Origin: Cristatella mucedo
Lineage: Eukaryota; Bryozoa; Phylactolaemata; Cristatellidae
Length of the DNA stretch: 60,000 nt
Assembly: GCA_009760855.2 (NCBI GenBank)
Contig: WPIO01000020.1
Span: forward strand, 4,725,501-4,785,500
Direction: 5' to 3'
The position numbers were made by a program, and so were the translations under genes. Shown here one piece after another: positions 47,925 to 58,990 of the stretch. Each line of letters starts with the position of its first letter. Position 1 is the stretch's first letter. The notes under the pieces were generated by a model. That model saw only the letters and a program-made list of their open reading frames with translations. It was not told the origin of the DNA and made no database searches.

Positions 47925-48440
47925 TATCCTTGTCTGTAACTCCAAAGACCAAGTTGGTTTTAGGCTTGAGGGTTTTATATAGCACACTCAGACCCTAAAA
48001 GCTTTCGATGGGCTTATGGTAGCCAACAGACTCCATCTAATGCAATAAAGACTAAGTGAGAAGCAAAGCTTAATCCGGAGGGCAAATCTAGTAAGTGGGT
48101 TGCTCTGGACTAGCAGTACAGAACAGCTGGAATGGATTCGGCAGCCGAAGAGATGATGCTGCTGCAAAGAAAGTTTGGAAATAGTACCATGGCATAGGAG
48201 CTCCTTATAAAAAAGTGTTCACCTAAAAGGAATGGAACAGCTAATTTATTGTTCATGGGTGACACCTGAAGGCAAGAAGAGGCTAAACGGGATGCAGCAT
48301 TTTAGCTAATCATATAGAAGTCAATCAGGCTTTGTTGGTCAGAAACAAAATTCGCAGATGTTCATTTGATCAACTATGAGCCATTGTAGCTTGCTCAACA
48401 ATGGAGACATGTGGTGGAACCTCTTGGATGTAGTGACCAA
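47925..48440 (-). mobile_element. LINE-B 3' fragment, diverged
   Basis: The minus copy parallels 8260-8820 (TTGTCTGTAACTCCAAAGAC at the tail side, then AAAGCTTTCGATGGGC and so on). Its open frame is destroyed and it lies in intron 1, antisense to the host gene. Confidence 0.72.
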
Positions 48441-49002
48441 CCTTGCAGCCTTACGTGCATGCTCATATTATATCTCTTATTGATAAAATGAGAGATGTAA
48501 ATAAGATCAAATTGTTGGGGTTGATCATAGAACATGCTTGAAGAGCTCAGACCAAGCAGTCTAGAAAGTAGGCTTGGGAAACAATGACGATCGATCAATC
48601 ATCTGCAAGGAGCAGCACTATCGAGCTAGAGGAACAGTAAGCTGGTTCAGCAGTCGTGTTTATATAACATCAGATGAGCCTTGGCAGCATTATCAGATCT
48701 ATTATCTCTTAGTGAGCTGTATTCTTTAAGAAGTTTGCAACTGCAGTAATATAACTTGCCCTGCCAATTTTAAAACGCCCATATTGCAAGGGTTTTCTTA
48801 GTTTCTATGCTTTATTTGCAGCCAGTAGAGCTCATTTGGCCTACGAATCAGATTGGAAGAGAAAGAATTTCATATTGCTCACATGCGATGCCCTTCCCAG
48901 CACCATTTCCCTCTCCATTACTTAGCACTTTACTAGTAGTAAGCTCTTGCATCGTCAGCTTGGTCTCTTTTGTCGCTCACTACCTTTCGAATTGCATGTC
49001 TC

Positions 49003-49155
<153 letters not shown>

Positions 49156-49453
49156 CAGACAGACAGAGACTAGTGTATCACGCGGCTAGGTGTTACCAGT
49201 GGCATAGCAACCTCAAACGCTCTTGAAGAGATATACGATTACTGTAATCGACCACAATATCCTTCTGCCAGCTAGCCCTTGGGGATGGTGTGCATAGCTA
49301 TCACCTGAGGAGAATGCTACACAGAGGTCTGGCAGTGCCTTGCTTCTTAATCGAGTGACTGCCTGGTGGATATATAATGAGATCGCATGGATCGCCGGTA
49401 TTCTGAGATCTGTGATATTGCTGCTTTGAATTATTTTCCCTATTTTGTTTCAG

Positions 49454-49614
49454 TGCCGTGTACTTATGGCAAAACGTGTCTCCTGCACTACCGTTGGTTG
49501 CGGCAGTCATGGTCATATTCGTCATGTCGGTGCTGCTTCGCACAGCCATGAGCGACCCAGGCATACTTCCGAGAGCCACCTCTCTGGAGGCAGCCTATTT
49601 GGATAGAGTCTCGG
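49454..49614 (+). CDS. ZDHHC9/14/18-type palmitoyltransferase, exon 2
   Basis: Acceptor TTTTGTTTCAG|T and donor TCGG|GTGAGT; 161 nt, entering in phase 2 and leaving in phase 1. It encodes the luminal link (AVYLWQNVSPALP), the second membrane segment (LVAAVMVIFVMSVLLRT) and the conserved cytosolic DPG motif (AMSDPGILPRA), ending EAAYLDRVS. The 'LLRTSFSDPGVLPRA' form is typical of ZDHHC9/14/18, and the DPG motif follows TM2 in all DHHC enzymes. Confidence 0.93.
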
Positions 49615-50329
49615 GTGAGTCGGGCTTGCACTTCGACCTTTCTCTCGACCTCGGTTAGCTACCGACTTCTTTTCCCGACTTCTGCTGCTATTTGTAGGTC
49701 AGTTTCCCTGGCATTTAGTTGCCTTTGTGGCTTATACAATTTTCTGTGATCCGTTAGTGCTGTCTGGTGTGCTGCTTCGGGCCAATATTCAGACAAAAGA
49801 ATGCTGCCGGTAACCGTTCGGCAGTGTGTGTGTGCAAAAGATAAAAGTCGCTGCATTGGCTTGAAAAAACTGGACACACCCAGTCTCCGAGTTGTGCTCT
49901 GCTGGTTTTAAAACAAAAGAAAGCAAATAGAAGCCCGGATGGTTTAACTGCAGCCGAATCGGTCGGCTTCTTTGCTACCTTGCATACAGGCCAGCCAGCT
50001 CTCACCGATGGTATTTAATATCATCGAAGCTGCTGATTTGCGATCAGCAGCTCTGTGAACCGTGCTTAGAGATATGTGGGCTGTGCTGAGTGATCTGTAA
50101 ACTGTGCATAGATCAATCAGACTGACTATCTGCGAGCATTGCACAGGCAGCCACCGAAAGTGACTCCAGAATAGCTATAATCCATGATAATTAAAATAAT
50201 AACAATAATAATAATAACAATACCAAAAGGCTGTTCATGATTTACCCGCAGAGAACAAAATCTCTTTACAGAAAGTCTGGAACTTGCTTCTAGCTAAAAA
50301 AAAATGCACCTACAGTGTACGTATCACAG

Positions 50330-50570
50330 CATTTAGTGGGTCCTTGTGATTTGTCCTTCTTATGCTTATGGTGCTCACACTCTGCAAGCTGCCACTAACC
50401 ATATTTTCATGCTCAACCTGTGCATGTCGCCTCGAACCATGTTTTGCTTGTTGACATTGTGCATGCTACTGCTAGCCATATGATCATGCTTCCTTTACAG
50501 CTTATATAAAGTGCTTAGGAAAAAATTGAGTTCTGTGAGGGCACTATACGAATGTATTATTATTATTGCT
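50330..50570 (+). mobile_element. LINE-A 3' UTR and hairpin
   Basis: GCATTTAGTGGGTCCTTGTG through the repeated GCATGC/CTAACCAT UTR segments to a mutated hairpin (AAAGTGCTTAGG...GAGGGCACTATA, about 50508-50549) and an (ATT)n tail. Only the last few coding residues remain. Confidence 0.82.
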
Positions 50571-51478
50571 ATTTCAGCTGTAATTGCATAATGCTACGAA
50601 AGTTTGCATCTTTAATGTTTCAGCTATAGACCTGCCCATTCCGGTCAGCCTTCTATTGGCTCTAGTGAACTTGCCTTTTAGTCTGCCATGTGATTGGTTC
50701 CCTTACCTCTGCATGATTCAGTGCATATCACTTGCCAACAGTCCCACTAACTGCTGCCCCAGTGTCTTCTTGTTTGCTTTAGCATGCTGTAAGCTGGAAA
50801 CCGGTTTGTTTCTGGGTGCTTATCTAATCACGTTATTGGGCAACTCACTAATCCTTTGTTATTGATTCTCTTGCAGGGAGGTAAAAGGTGGCAGGATAGA
50901 TTTACTCCCTCAGGGGGTTATATAAACGACATATTAGTAGTATTACTATTATTATCCAGGGTCTTTGCGACCCACTGCCAGAGAATCAATAACACACTTA
51001 AGGGAATTGGTGGTATCAAGATTAGACTAGCATACTCAGGCAAAAGATTATCATGTTTAGGCCAGCATGCTGAAGCATGCAAAAAGGCACATAGGGCGAC
51101 TGGTATATGGGATCCCAAGTTAGTTTACATGTGCCAAACCGTGCTCAAGCAAGCATACAAACCACGAAGAAATAAAACAAAAAAGGAAAAGCTCTCTAGG
51201 TTGAAGTAAAGCTGAACAGGGCAGATTCGTGTCTAGCTGAGACTCCACACACGCATGGTTTTTGCTGGTAGTGACCGAAGCCAGAAGCAAGTTCTGTACT
51301 TTTAGTGCATACTAACTGAAGGCATTGTCACCAAAAAATACGTGATGCTTTTGATGTTATTTACCTGAATATTGATTTGGTTCTCTTTGTTATGGATGCC
51401 CATATAAAGAACATTGTAGGCCTATCACTATCTAACTGTGCCCTTATCACTATGGCTATCGTGCGGTCACTAATAATG

Positions 51479-51481
<3 letters not shown>

Positions 51482-51541
<60 letters not shown>

Positions 51542-51641
51542 ATATATATATATATTTTATACATATGTTGTATATATATATTGTATATATATATATATAT
51601 ATATATTGTGTATATATTATATATATATTGTATATATATTG

Positions 51642-51700
<59 letters not shown>
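51482..51700. repeat. Long interrupted (AT)n microsatellite
   Basis: About 220 bp of AT with TTGT/TGTAT interruptions; it directly abuts the tail of a minus-strand SINE2 copy. Ile-Tyr frames here are artefacts. Confidence 0.97.
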
Positions 51701-51704
<4 letters not shown>

Positions 51705-51708
51705 ACAA

Positions 51709-51838
51709 TTCATTTATATAGTGCCCCAAGAGAACTTAATCTCTATTCAGGTGCTTCACATATGTATTGGGGCTCGAGCTCACTATCTCAGCCACACCTT
51801 GGTCGGGCAAGCACCATAACCGCTGGACCAAACTAAAC
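51709..51838 (-). mobile_element. SINE2 copy, the clearest LINE-A-like tail
   Basis: The reverse complement reads GTTTGGTCCAGCGGTTATGG (A box), GAGCTCGAGCCCC (B box), then GAAGCACCTGAATAGAGATT, AAGTTCTCTTGGGGCACT and ATATAAATGAAT. The tail aligns base for base in layout with the LINE-A end (TAAAGCGCCTAGAAAGAGAT, TAAGTTCTCTGAGGGCGC, TTTATCAAGTGAAT). Confidence 0.85.
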
Positions 51839-52004
51839 TTGTTTGTGGTTTTCTATGTGAACTAAACCTTCTTCTACGACCTAAACTATGCTGAAAAGGA
51901 AGCTTGTTAATTTTTGTATAGAAATGTAGATATATATGTAGATATATGCATAGCTTGCACAAACTCACTGGTGGTAGTTCACAAGGACCAGCAAATGCTG
52001 TAGC

Positions 52005-52400
52005 AGGTGGGTTATTTGCTTCTTCGAAGTATAATCGAGTCAGGAGATGTAACTACCTCAATCGGGAGTGAGTTCAGGGCTTTAGGATTATAGGAAATAG
52101 TGAAAGGGTCTCCGACGGATTTATTATTTGTTAAACTCACAGCTAAACGACTTGAGTCAGAAGAGCCCGTGGTAGGATGCATAGTGTAATTGAGTGGTAA
52201 TTTGGATCGGTAGGTAGGTGCTAGCATGTAACTCAAGACACTTTAAGTGAACGACAAAACCTTGGATTTATTAGAAATATATGCTCTGGTGCAGCTATGC
52301 ATGATCAGCCTCAGCATGAATGCCTAGAATGTGCTTGGTTATAACATGGGTAAGTAGTACAAGATATACAGTGAGCAGATAGAAAATAAGCACGGACCCC
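52005..52400 (-). mobile_element. LINE-A fragment, first of three in a row
   Basis: The minus frame 52236-52012 carries a mutated C-terminal region (GDPFTISYNPKALNSLPIEV for 'GDRAFSSYAPKAWNSLPT'). 52300-52400 matches the RT region around motif C of LINE-A; the part between is deleted. Confidence 0.7.
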
Positions 52401-52414
52401 TGGGGTACTAAAAA

Positions 52415-53195
52415 TAATAATAACAATAATTAAATTTGTATGGCACTCTCGGAGAACTGAATCTCTTTCTAGGTAATATACAGATGCTGTGTAGAAAGCA
52501 TTACTAAATGATAACGGGTAGCATCTGCAAGCAGCAGTCCTAGTGGAAGCAGGTGCATTCACACGAAAAGCAAATCACAAAGACTCACCATACTGTACTA
52601 AACAGGTTCACTTTAAGCTTCTTTTAAATGTCATAATGTCAGGGGACGTTGTGACGTGGGTTGGTAGGGAGTTCTAGGCTTTTTGAAGCTCACGATCCAA
52701 AGGTACGATATCCAAAGCATGTGAGGTTCCTACGAAGTGTGGCTAAATGATTCGAGTCAGAACAGCAGGTTTTACGATTCTTCCTCTGGTGGGGGAGTAG
52801 TTCTGATAGGTAGGGTAGAGTCAAAGAATGAAGGAACCTAAAAGTAAGTGTCAGAAGCTTGAAGTCGATGCACTGCTTGATTGGAAACCAGTGCAGGTCA
52901 GTGAGAAGTGGTGTGCTGTGACAACTGCAGTGCTCCTGACAGACGACGTGCCCAGCTGCAGAGTTTTGCACCAGCTGTAAGTACCTGATCGCATACACAG
53001 GGATACTATCAAACAGTGAATTACAGAAGTCGAGATTAGATGTCACAAATGCATGGACCAATGTAGATGTAGTATCCCGGTCTAGGCAAACCCGAATTTT
53101 GGCAATGCTATGCAGCTGAAAGTGAGCATACTTGACTGGAGCTGATGTGATCGTCAAATGAAAGGTCACTTTGGAATATGATACCTAGATTTGTG
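52415..53195 (-). mobile_element. LINE-A fragment, second of three
   Basis: Starts with an eroded tail and hairpin (52430-52490). The minus frame 53169-52690 encodes AYFQLHSIAKIRVCLDRDTT, DFCNSLFDSIP, YLQLVQNSAAG, DLHWFPIKQCIDFKLLTLTF and LPYLSELLPHQ. It is truncated at about 53195 before the RT core. The coding part is fairly well kept. Confidence 0.83.
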
Positions 53196-53204
53196 CAGAT
53201 TCAG

Positions 53205-54235
53205 CAGGAAATAATAATAGTAATGCACGCGATATATCGCCCTCAGAGAACTCAATCTGTTTCTAGGCACTTTACATTTGCTGCAAAGGAAGCAGGATCA
53301 AATGGTTAGTGGTAGCATGCTCGATAAACAACAATAATAATAAAGTTAGGACCGACGTGTATGGGGTCAGCTTTCCCATGTTTGGTTAGTGGCAGCATGT
53401 GCAGTGTCAGCGCCAATAAGCGCATAAATTACGAATCAGAGGGACCCACTAAATGCTGTGATAAATAGATATGTTTTTAGTTTCTTTTTAAATGTGGACA
53501 GGTCAGGAGATGTCCTGCCGCAAGTCTGGAGTGAGTTCCAGGCTTTGGGGAGCCCACAAACTAAAGGCGACATCTCCATAGAGATATGCTGGTGGAGCCG
53601 ATTTAGGTTTTCCAGTCTCTGAGTCACACTTGGTCTGCCCATAGCCATTAATTTGGTTATGTCGTCATTCAATTTAAGAGACTTTGCTGCCATCCATATA
53701 AGGATGTCATCAATATATGCAGCAAGGGTGAGACATTCCTTAAGTTTGCATTCATGAGAAGGTCGTTACACACCCTAATATACCCTGCGAAGCCAGGAAG
53801 ACCAAGTGACTGTTATGCAGGTGAGTTCTCTATAGGTCACTCAAAGCAAAAGCGGCTTCCAAGATGCATAATGTATCTGAGATGGAATACATACAGTAGG
53901 TAGGCAATCTATGAGGTTATTTTCCGACTTAATCTGGGAACCGAATTTCGAGATGAGGTCATTAATGTCAAGCCTTGTGATGGAAATTAACGTAATACAA
54001 TGAAAGGATGGGAAGAAGTCCCAACGGGATTATATTGGGGGTTGCTTACTTGGGAGCAGCCAAGGGGCTGGTTGGCAGTTGGCCTCAGCATTTTTCAATT
54101 GCATGTGTATTATTTCAATACGTTTATATAGAAGCCAGACTTAGGCTTGGCTAGGATGTATAGGTAAGATCCATTATAGTCTTCCTAAGCCAGTCGATAG
54201 ACAGTCAGTCCTGATCTTGTGTGTGCTTGCACGAT
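53205..54235 (-). mobile_element. LINE-A copy, third of three, with a LINE-B piece inside
   Basis: The hairpin and tail lie at about 53215-53285 (GCACGCGATATATCGCCCTC...GGCACTTTACATTTG) and the 3' UTR continues to 53450. The minus frame 53693-53436 joins the KLNDDITKLMAMGRPSV region directly to LPKAWNSLQTCGRTSPDLST, so the thumb region is deleted. 53795-53865 is a LINE-B 3' UTR snippet. 53870-54235 is the pre-RT linker. Confidence 0.78.
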
Positions 54236-54869
54236 TTAGCGCTCAGTACTCCTAGCTAGTTTAGTATTTGCAGTGAAGATCAGATTGGGCTTGAGCATCC
54301 AGTATGCTCATTCTGAGTAGTCCACTCGTCTAGAACATCTGCTTGCACCTCATGGTAGCATTTGCCTATAGTCAGGACCACGAGTATTTACATGGGCCAG
54401 CACTATGATCTTCGGACAACTGGCTCAGTATCATTCTAAAAACAAATTGTTGCCTACCAGTCTGCCTCTGCTTGGAATACTGATGTTTTGTCATGCATTT
54501 TTATGAACAATCTGGTCCATGATGTCAGGAATGCAGTTCAGTACTTTGATGTGTGCACCCAAAAATGCCCCACCACTACTGACATACCTCACTGTGTACT
54601 ACATGCAATTATCTTTGTATTTCTCACTTCTGCTATGTTAACCCAACTTGTATTCATACCTCAGAATTACACTTTCCTTCATGTGTCCAATGATCTGATT
54701 ATCTTCATGAGGCTAGTGGGCATGGCATTTTACCAAAAGCAACCTTTTCAGCTGCACACTGCATATTCAGACAGGACACTTTCTGGGACCCTGCCTGATA
54801 ATTTTAGTTACTCTTGCAGCTTCAAGTGACTGCCCTAGCTTGGTCCTGGCCTTGTTATCATCCGGTGAA

Positions 54870-55970
54870 GCCATCTTGAGCAGGCAGTCCTTGCAGCTCC
54901 ATGGAATCGACTATCACTTTTATGGCGACGATAATCAGCAGTATTCGTCATTATAATTGTCGGAGTCTACTGCAGTGACTGATAAACTGAATGCTTGCCT
55001 TTCAGACATTCGATCCTGGATGTCCTTCAATTTCCTTAAACTTGACCACAATACAAACTGAACTGTTTCTCGTAGGACACCCCAAGTATCTAGCTGGACT
55101 AGAAGGCTTTGGTCTTCTAATAGGTCATGCTGTTGTGGGACTGTCACCATGTGCTCGGAATTTAGGTGTCGTGTCTGACAGCTGCCTGAGTTTTCGAGTT
55201 TCATTAGAAGACTGCTTCCACTGCTAGCTACCATCGCATATAATTTATTTATAAGACTAATGACAGTCCACCATAGTGGCTTGCAAAAAGTGGAACTGGC
55301 TCCCTGGAGCTATCTCGGCTAGATTATTGCAACTCCATTTCGGCTGGGCCGTCAAAAAACAGTTACCCCACTGCAGCTGGTGATGAAGGTGGCTGTGAGG
55401 CTGGTTAAAAAATTCCTGTGGGAAGACCATTTGTCTCCCTAGCTGAAGGATATACCCTGGCTTCCTGTTGATCAGCAGATATAGAGTTCTTACTGTGACC
55501 AACTAGGCCCACCACGGCTGGGCTTCCTCATACCTAGCTCAACTGGTGCACCAGTTACACCTTCCTTGTTTCCTCAGGGCCTGTATGGACAATACATTAG
55601 GTGTTTCATTTCTCAGCTTAAAGGCATTTGGCGACTGAACCCTTTGCTCTGCAGGCCCTAGGCTGTGGAGCTCACCTCCACAATTCTTAGACAGCGACAA
55701 CTACTCTCCTGCTGCAGACTATGGCTCATCCTGTCTAGCTGTCCTGAGCTGCTCCTTCCATGCTACTCACTTTTTAAACTGCTCTCCTGATTTAGCTATG
55801 CTTCTCACTTTCTCTTTGTTGTGTAAGATGAAGTCTGTTGGCTAACAAATGCGTACCAAAAGCCGTTGAGGTTTGAGTGGGCTATAGAAAACTCACGTGT
55901 AATGCCCTCATAGTCATTGTGGCATTTTTGAGTTACAGATGGAGATGCATTACATTACACAACATTCCTT
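54870..55970 (+). mobile_element. LINE-B copy, RT motif C to 3' end
   Basis: The motif C region reads LHGIDYHFYGDDNQQYSS (YGDD, about 54898-54951), then DKLNACLSDIRSWMS and FNFLKLDHN. Later come pieces of the LLSRLDYCNSI and HKARHGLAP regions (damaged), LWSSPPQFL, the 3' UTR and the end GATGGAGATGCATTACATTA (about 55939-55958). Stops and frameshifts abound. Confidence 0.82.
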
Positions 55971-56679
55971 CATCTGTGGTGCACGCAACAGCTGCAGGCT
56001 ATGTGGCACTTCCTAATGTACTTTGCTGCCAGACAGTACATGAACCATCCTTATCTCGTTACAAATCCACGAAGGATCTTTTGATTGCTGTAGCATTGTT
56101 TGTGAAGGACTCAGCACAATTACTTTAGTAATTTCGCTCAGTGTTTTTGCCTTTGGCATGCTGTAGTCGGATCGTTTTTCATTCGGTAGTCAAGAAAGGC
56201 AAAACAGAACAGGCTGCATTAGGTCATGAACGTCTTGCGCACCATATCCTGCACTGACAATCCCACGTGTGATATTTCTTTACGGCATGATTCTGAAAAG
56301 TCACCAAGGTTCCGAAAATGGTGAATGTCTGCCCTTAAATAGGTTGATTTTTCCTCTTCAGCACCTGTGCTGGTGGCTGGCTGCCATACGACGATCAGCC
56401 GAAAAAGAATTTCCCTTACAGTGGGAATTGCCTCTGTACTCCGTGTTATTGGTCTAGTCCTCTACCGATCGTGCTATCTAGACAAAGCCTATGGCGTTCA
56501 ACACATGGCTATGATGTCCCGGATTTAAAGTATCCCTAATGTGCTTGATCTGAATCTTTATGCACTGCCTGAGTGAATGCTTGTATTTATAATAAGTTGT
56601 AGCTCCAAGTGCAACCATTACACCTGCTGTGTGTCGTGACCGGAGAGCATATATTCTGTATTATTTACGTTGATATACT

Positions 56680-56738
56680 AGTAGGTTAATCGTAAAGCAC
56701 CCTAAGAGACCTAAACAATTTGCTGGGCACTTTTTTCT
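56680..56738 (-). mobile_element. Eroded LINE-A 3' hairpin
   Basis: GTAAAGCACCCTAAGAGACC and TTTGCTGGGCACTTTT resemble the minus-strand LINE-A hairpin, with the inner part diverged. No other LINE sequence flanks it. Confidence 0.5.
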
Positions 56739-57580
56739 GGATATACCCTTCTTGGATTCGTGCGGCATCACTGGTCGATCAAGCCATGCAAGTGTGCATG
56801 AAAGAGGCACAGCAATCTCAGCCTCAGGAAGAGGCCATCATGTTTTCGGTAGTATGATACCGAACATGGCCTGTTTAACACTACCGGCAGGACTCAAGCT
56901 TGGTGTGTGCATTTGGCAAGCAGTTGCTGTTACTGCTGTTCTGCATGCCTTCTTTAGTGAATGCAGGTTTCTGCTGATCGCTGCTCCTGGGCTGCACCAT
57001 GCTTGAAAACAGTTCTCGAGCTGCCATGGAACCTTTTTGCCTTAAATATAACTCCCAAGACAGCTCCCAAACCATCGATACAACGTTGCCCGGGGTGCTG
57101 ATCTGCCTTTTATCAGCTGCTCTCTGCAATTGTTTTGTTGTGCAAGTTAAGATCCGACTTGCTCAAGAAAACGAGGTGGCAATGATGCCTGCATTGCCTG
57201 TTGGTCGTTAGATCGGGAGTTGGCCTCCTGATCACGTCCGAGGCCTGTAACCACCTTGAGCAATAGTCGCCATAGTTTAGTAGCTGTTGCTTACACTCAC
57301 TACTTCATGGCACACCCTCTGAATCCCGAATAGCATCTTAACACAAACATTACATTGGCCAGCACGTTTGCTTGACCGTAGGGTTTATGTATTTGCGCTC
57401 CTCTAGGTATATGTGAAGTCTGCTAGAGGAACTTTCGGATCGTAAATGCTCTAGCAACTTCTTCGGGCATTAATCACACCTCACCCATAATTTTTGCTAC
57501 TGCCCTCACAGTTGCCTTTTTGCTGTTGCCCTTGTTGTGCCTCTATTAACCTATTTGTGAGCAGTCCCTTCTTTTTGCAG

Positions 57581-57760
57581 TGGCTGCTGCTCAGAGTGCG
57601 GCATCGTCAGGAGGAGGCTCTACGCCAGCCCCTGTAGGACCGATTCGTGTCAAGGAGGTGCTCATCGGTGGTACTACATTTAAGCTTAAGTACTGCTACA
57701 CGTGCAAGATATTTCGTCCTCCTCGGGCATCGCACTGCAGCGTTTGTGACAACTGTGTGG
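57581..57760 (+). CDS. ZDHHC9/14/18-type palmitoyltransferase, exon 3
   Basis: Acceptor TTTTTGCAG|TGG and donor GTGG|GTAAGT; 180 nt, entering and leaving in phase 1. It encodes an Ala/Ser/Gly linker ([20 protein letters not shown]), [20 protein letters not shown], then the first half of the Cys-rich zinc-binding domain ([19 protein letters not shown]). The family continues with ERFDHHCPWVGNC, and the leftover G at the end fits the start of that Glu codon. No such exon occurs in 57761-60000, so the DHHC active site lies beyond the window. The low-complexity linker replaces the family's usual pre-CRD loop. Confidence 0.94.
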
Positions 57761-58059
57761 GTAAGTCGTGCTTGGCTTATAAGTGCCCCCAGTATTTGTG
57801 TTAAAGGCTGAATGAGTCTGGCATTGTGCAAACATGTGTGCAGAGTTAGCATGTTAGTCATTTGTTTGATAGTTGTCGGGGAGAGAGGCTGACGTCACTG
57901 TGTCATTGCATCATTCCTACGAAAGACTTGGCTGTTATTCCAAACTCTTTCCTTGTACATACTCCCTGTATTCATTGTTGGCCGGCCTTCGATGCAGGCA
58001 CAGTATTGGACAAGTTGTGCTTCATATCTCACTGTACCTGCTGTGGCATATTCTCTTCA

Positions 58060-58290
58060 GCCGTCTTGGTCTGCTACTTCCATGTGACTCAGGTTCTCGA
58101 CTGCACTCGTTACTCAACTATGCTTCTCACTTTCTCATTGTTGCATGAGATCAAGTGTCTTGGATACAAGACGTGCATTGAAAGCCGCTTAGGCTCTAGG
58201 GATGCTCTGTTGGAAGAATCTCTTGTGTAATACCCACTTAGTCCGTGGCTCTGTGCAGCTGTAGATGGATATGCATGGGCATTAACAGTG
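58060..58290 (+). mobile_element. LINE-B 3' UTR fragment
   Basis: GTCTGCTACTTCCATGTGAC, ACTATGCTTCTCACTTTCTC, GAAAGCCGCTTAGGCTCT and so on follow the LINE-B 3' UTR in order to near its end (GTAGATGGATATGCATGGGC). The tail is degraded. Confidence 0.78.
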
Positions 58291-58555
58291 TTCAGGCACA
58301 CCAGCAGGTACTTGATGCAATCGGCGCCCACACGCTGACCTTGTACAAGCTTCAGCCTGGTTGGTGCATGAGCTGAGCTATAGTTTGCTGGTTGGAGTGT
58401 GACTCAGGCTGCAGCTCCTTGCAACCTCAGGTGGAAAAAAGGCACCTTTGCATTCATGCCTCAGCGACTTTAATGGTAAGCAAATGGGCACCCGAACTCT
58501 TCCGCACAGCTGAGCAGCACGGCGGATGCTGGCACTGCAGATGGTGACAATGGTG

Positions 58556-58744
<189 letters not shown>

Positions 58745-58843
58745 CTGTGGCTATCATCTTTGCTACCTCCGTGAAGAGGTTGCTCGGTGCTCATATCCTC
58801 TCGGTTTACTGAGACTTCACCTGAGCAGGGTGCTCCAGCATTT

Positions 58844-58990
58844 AGAAAGAGAGGGAGAGAGGGGAGGGAGAGAGAAGAAAGAGAGAGCAGAGAGAATTGG
58901 AGAAAGATTTTGGTGAGAGAGAGGGAGACAGACAAATAGGGATGTGTGAAAGAGAGAGGCAGAGAGAAGACAGAGGTCGCAGAAGGGATG
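58844..58990. repeat. GA-rich purine tract
   Basis: Imperfect GAGA/GGGAGA repeats with a few interruptions. Confidence 0.9.

Larger units (their letters stand above)
49615..57580 (+). other. Intron 2 of the ZDHHC gene (8.0 kb)
   Basis: Donor GTGAGT at 49615, acceptor CTTCTTTTTGCAG ending at 57580. It contains the LINE, SINE and AT-repeat features listed. 49615-50320, 50570-51480, 54240-54860, 55975-56680 and 56740-57580 hold nothing I recognise. The + frame at 50856-51209 has no family match and no good splice context. Confidence 0.85.

Noticed and set aside
50856-51209. 117-codon + open frame in intron 2
   Set aside because: No recognisable domain; the Lys-rich end looks like random AT-rich translation.
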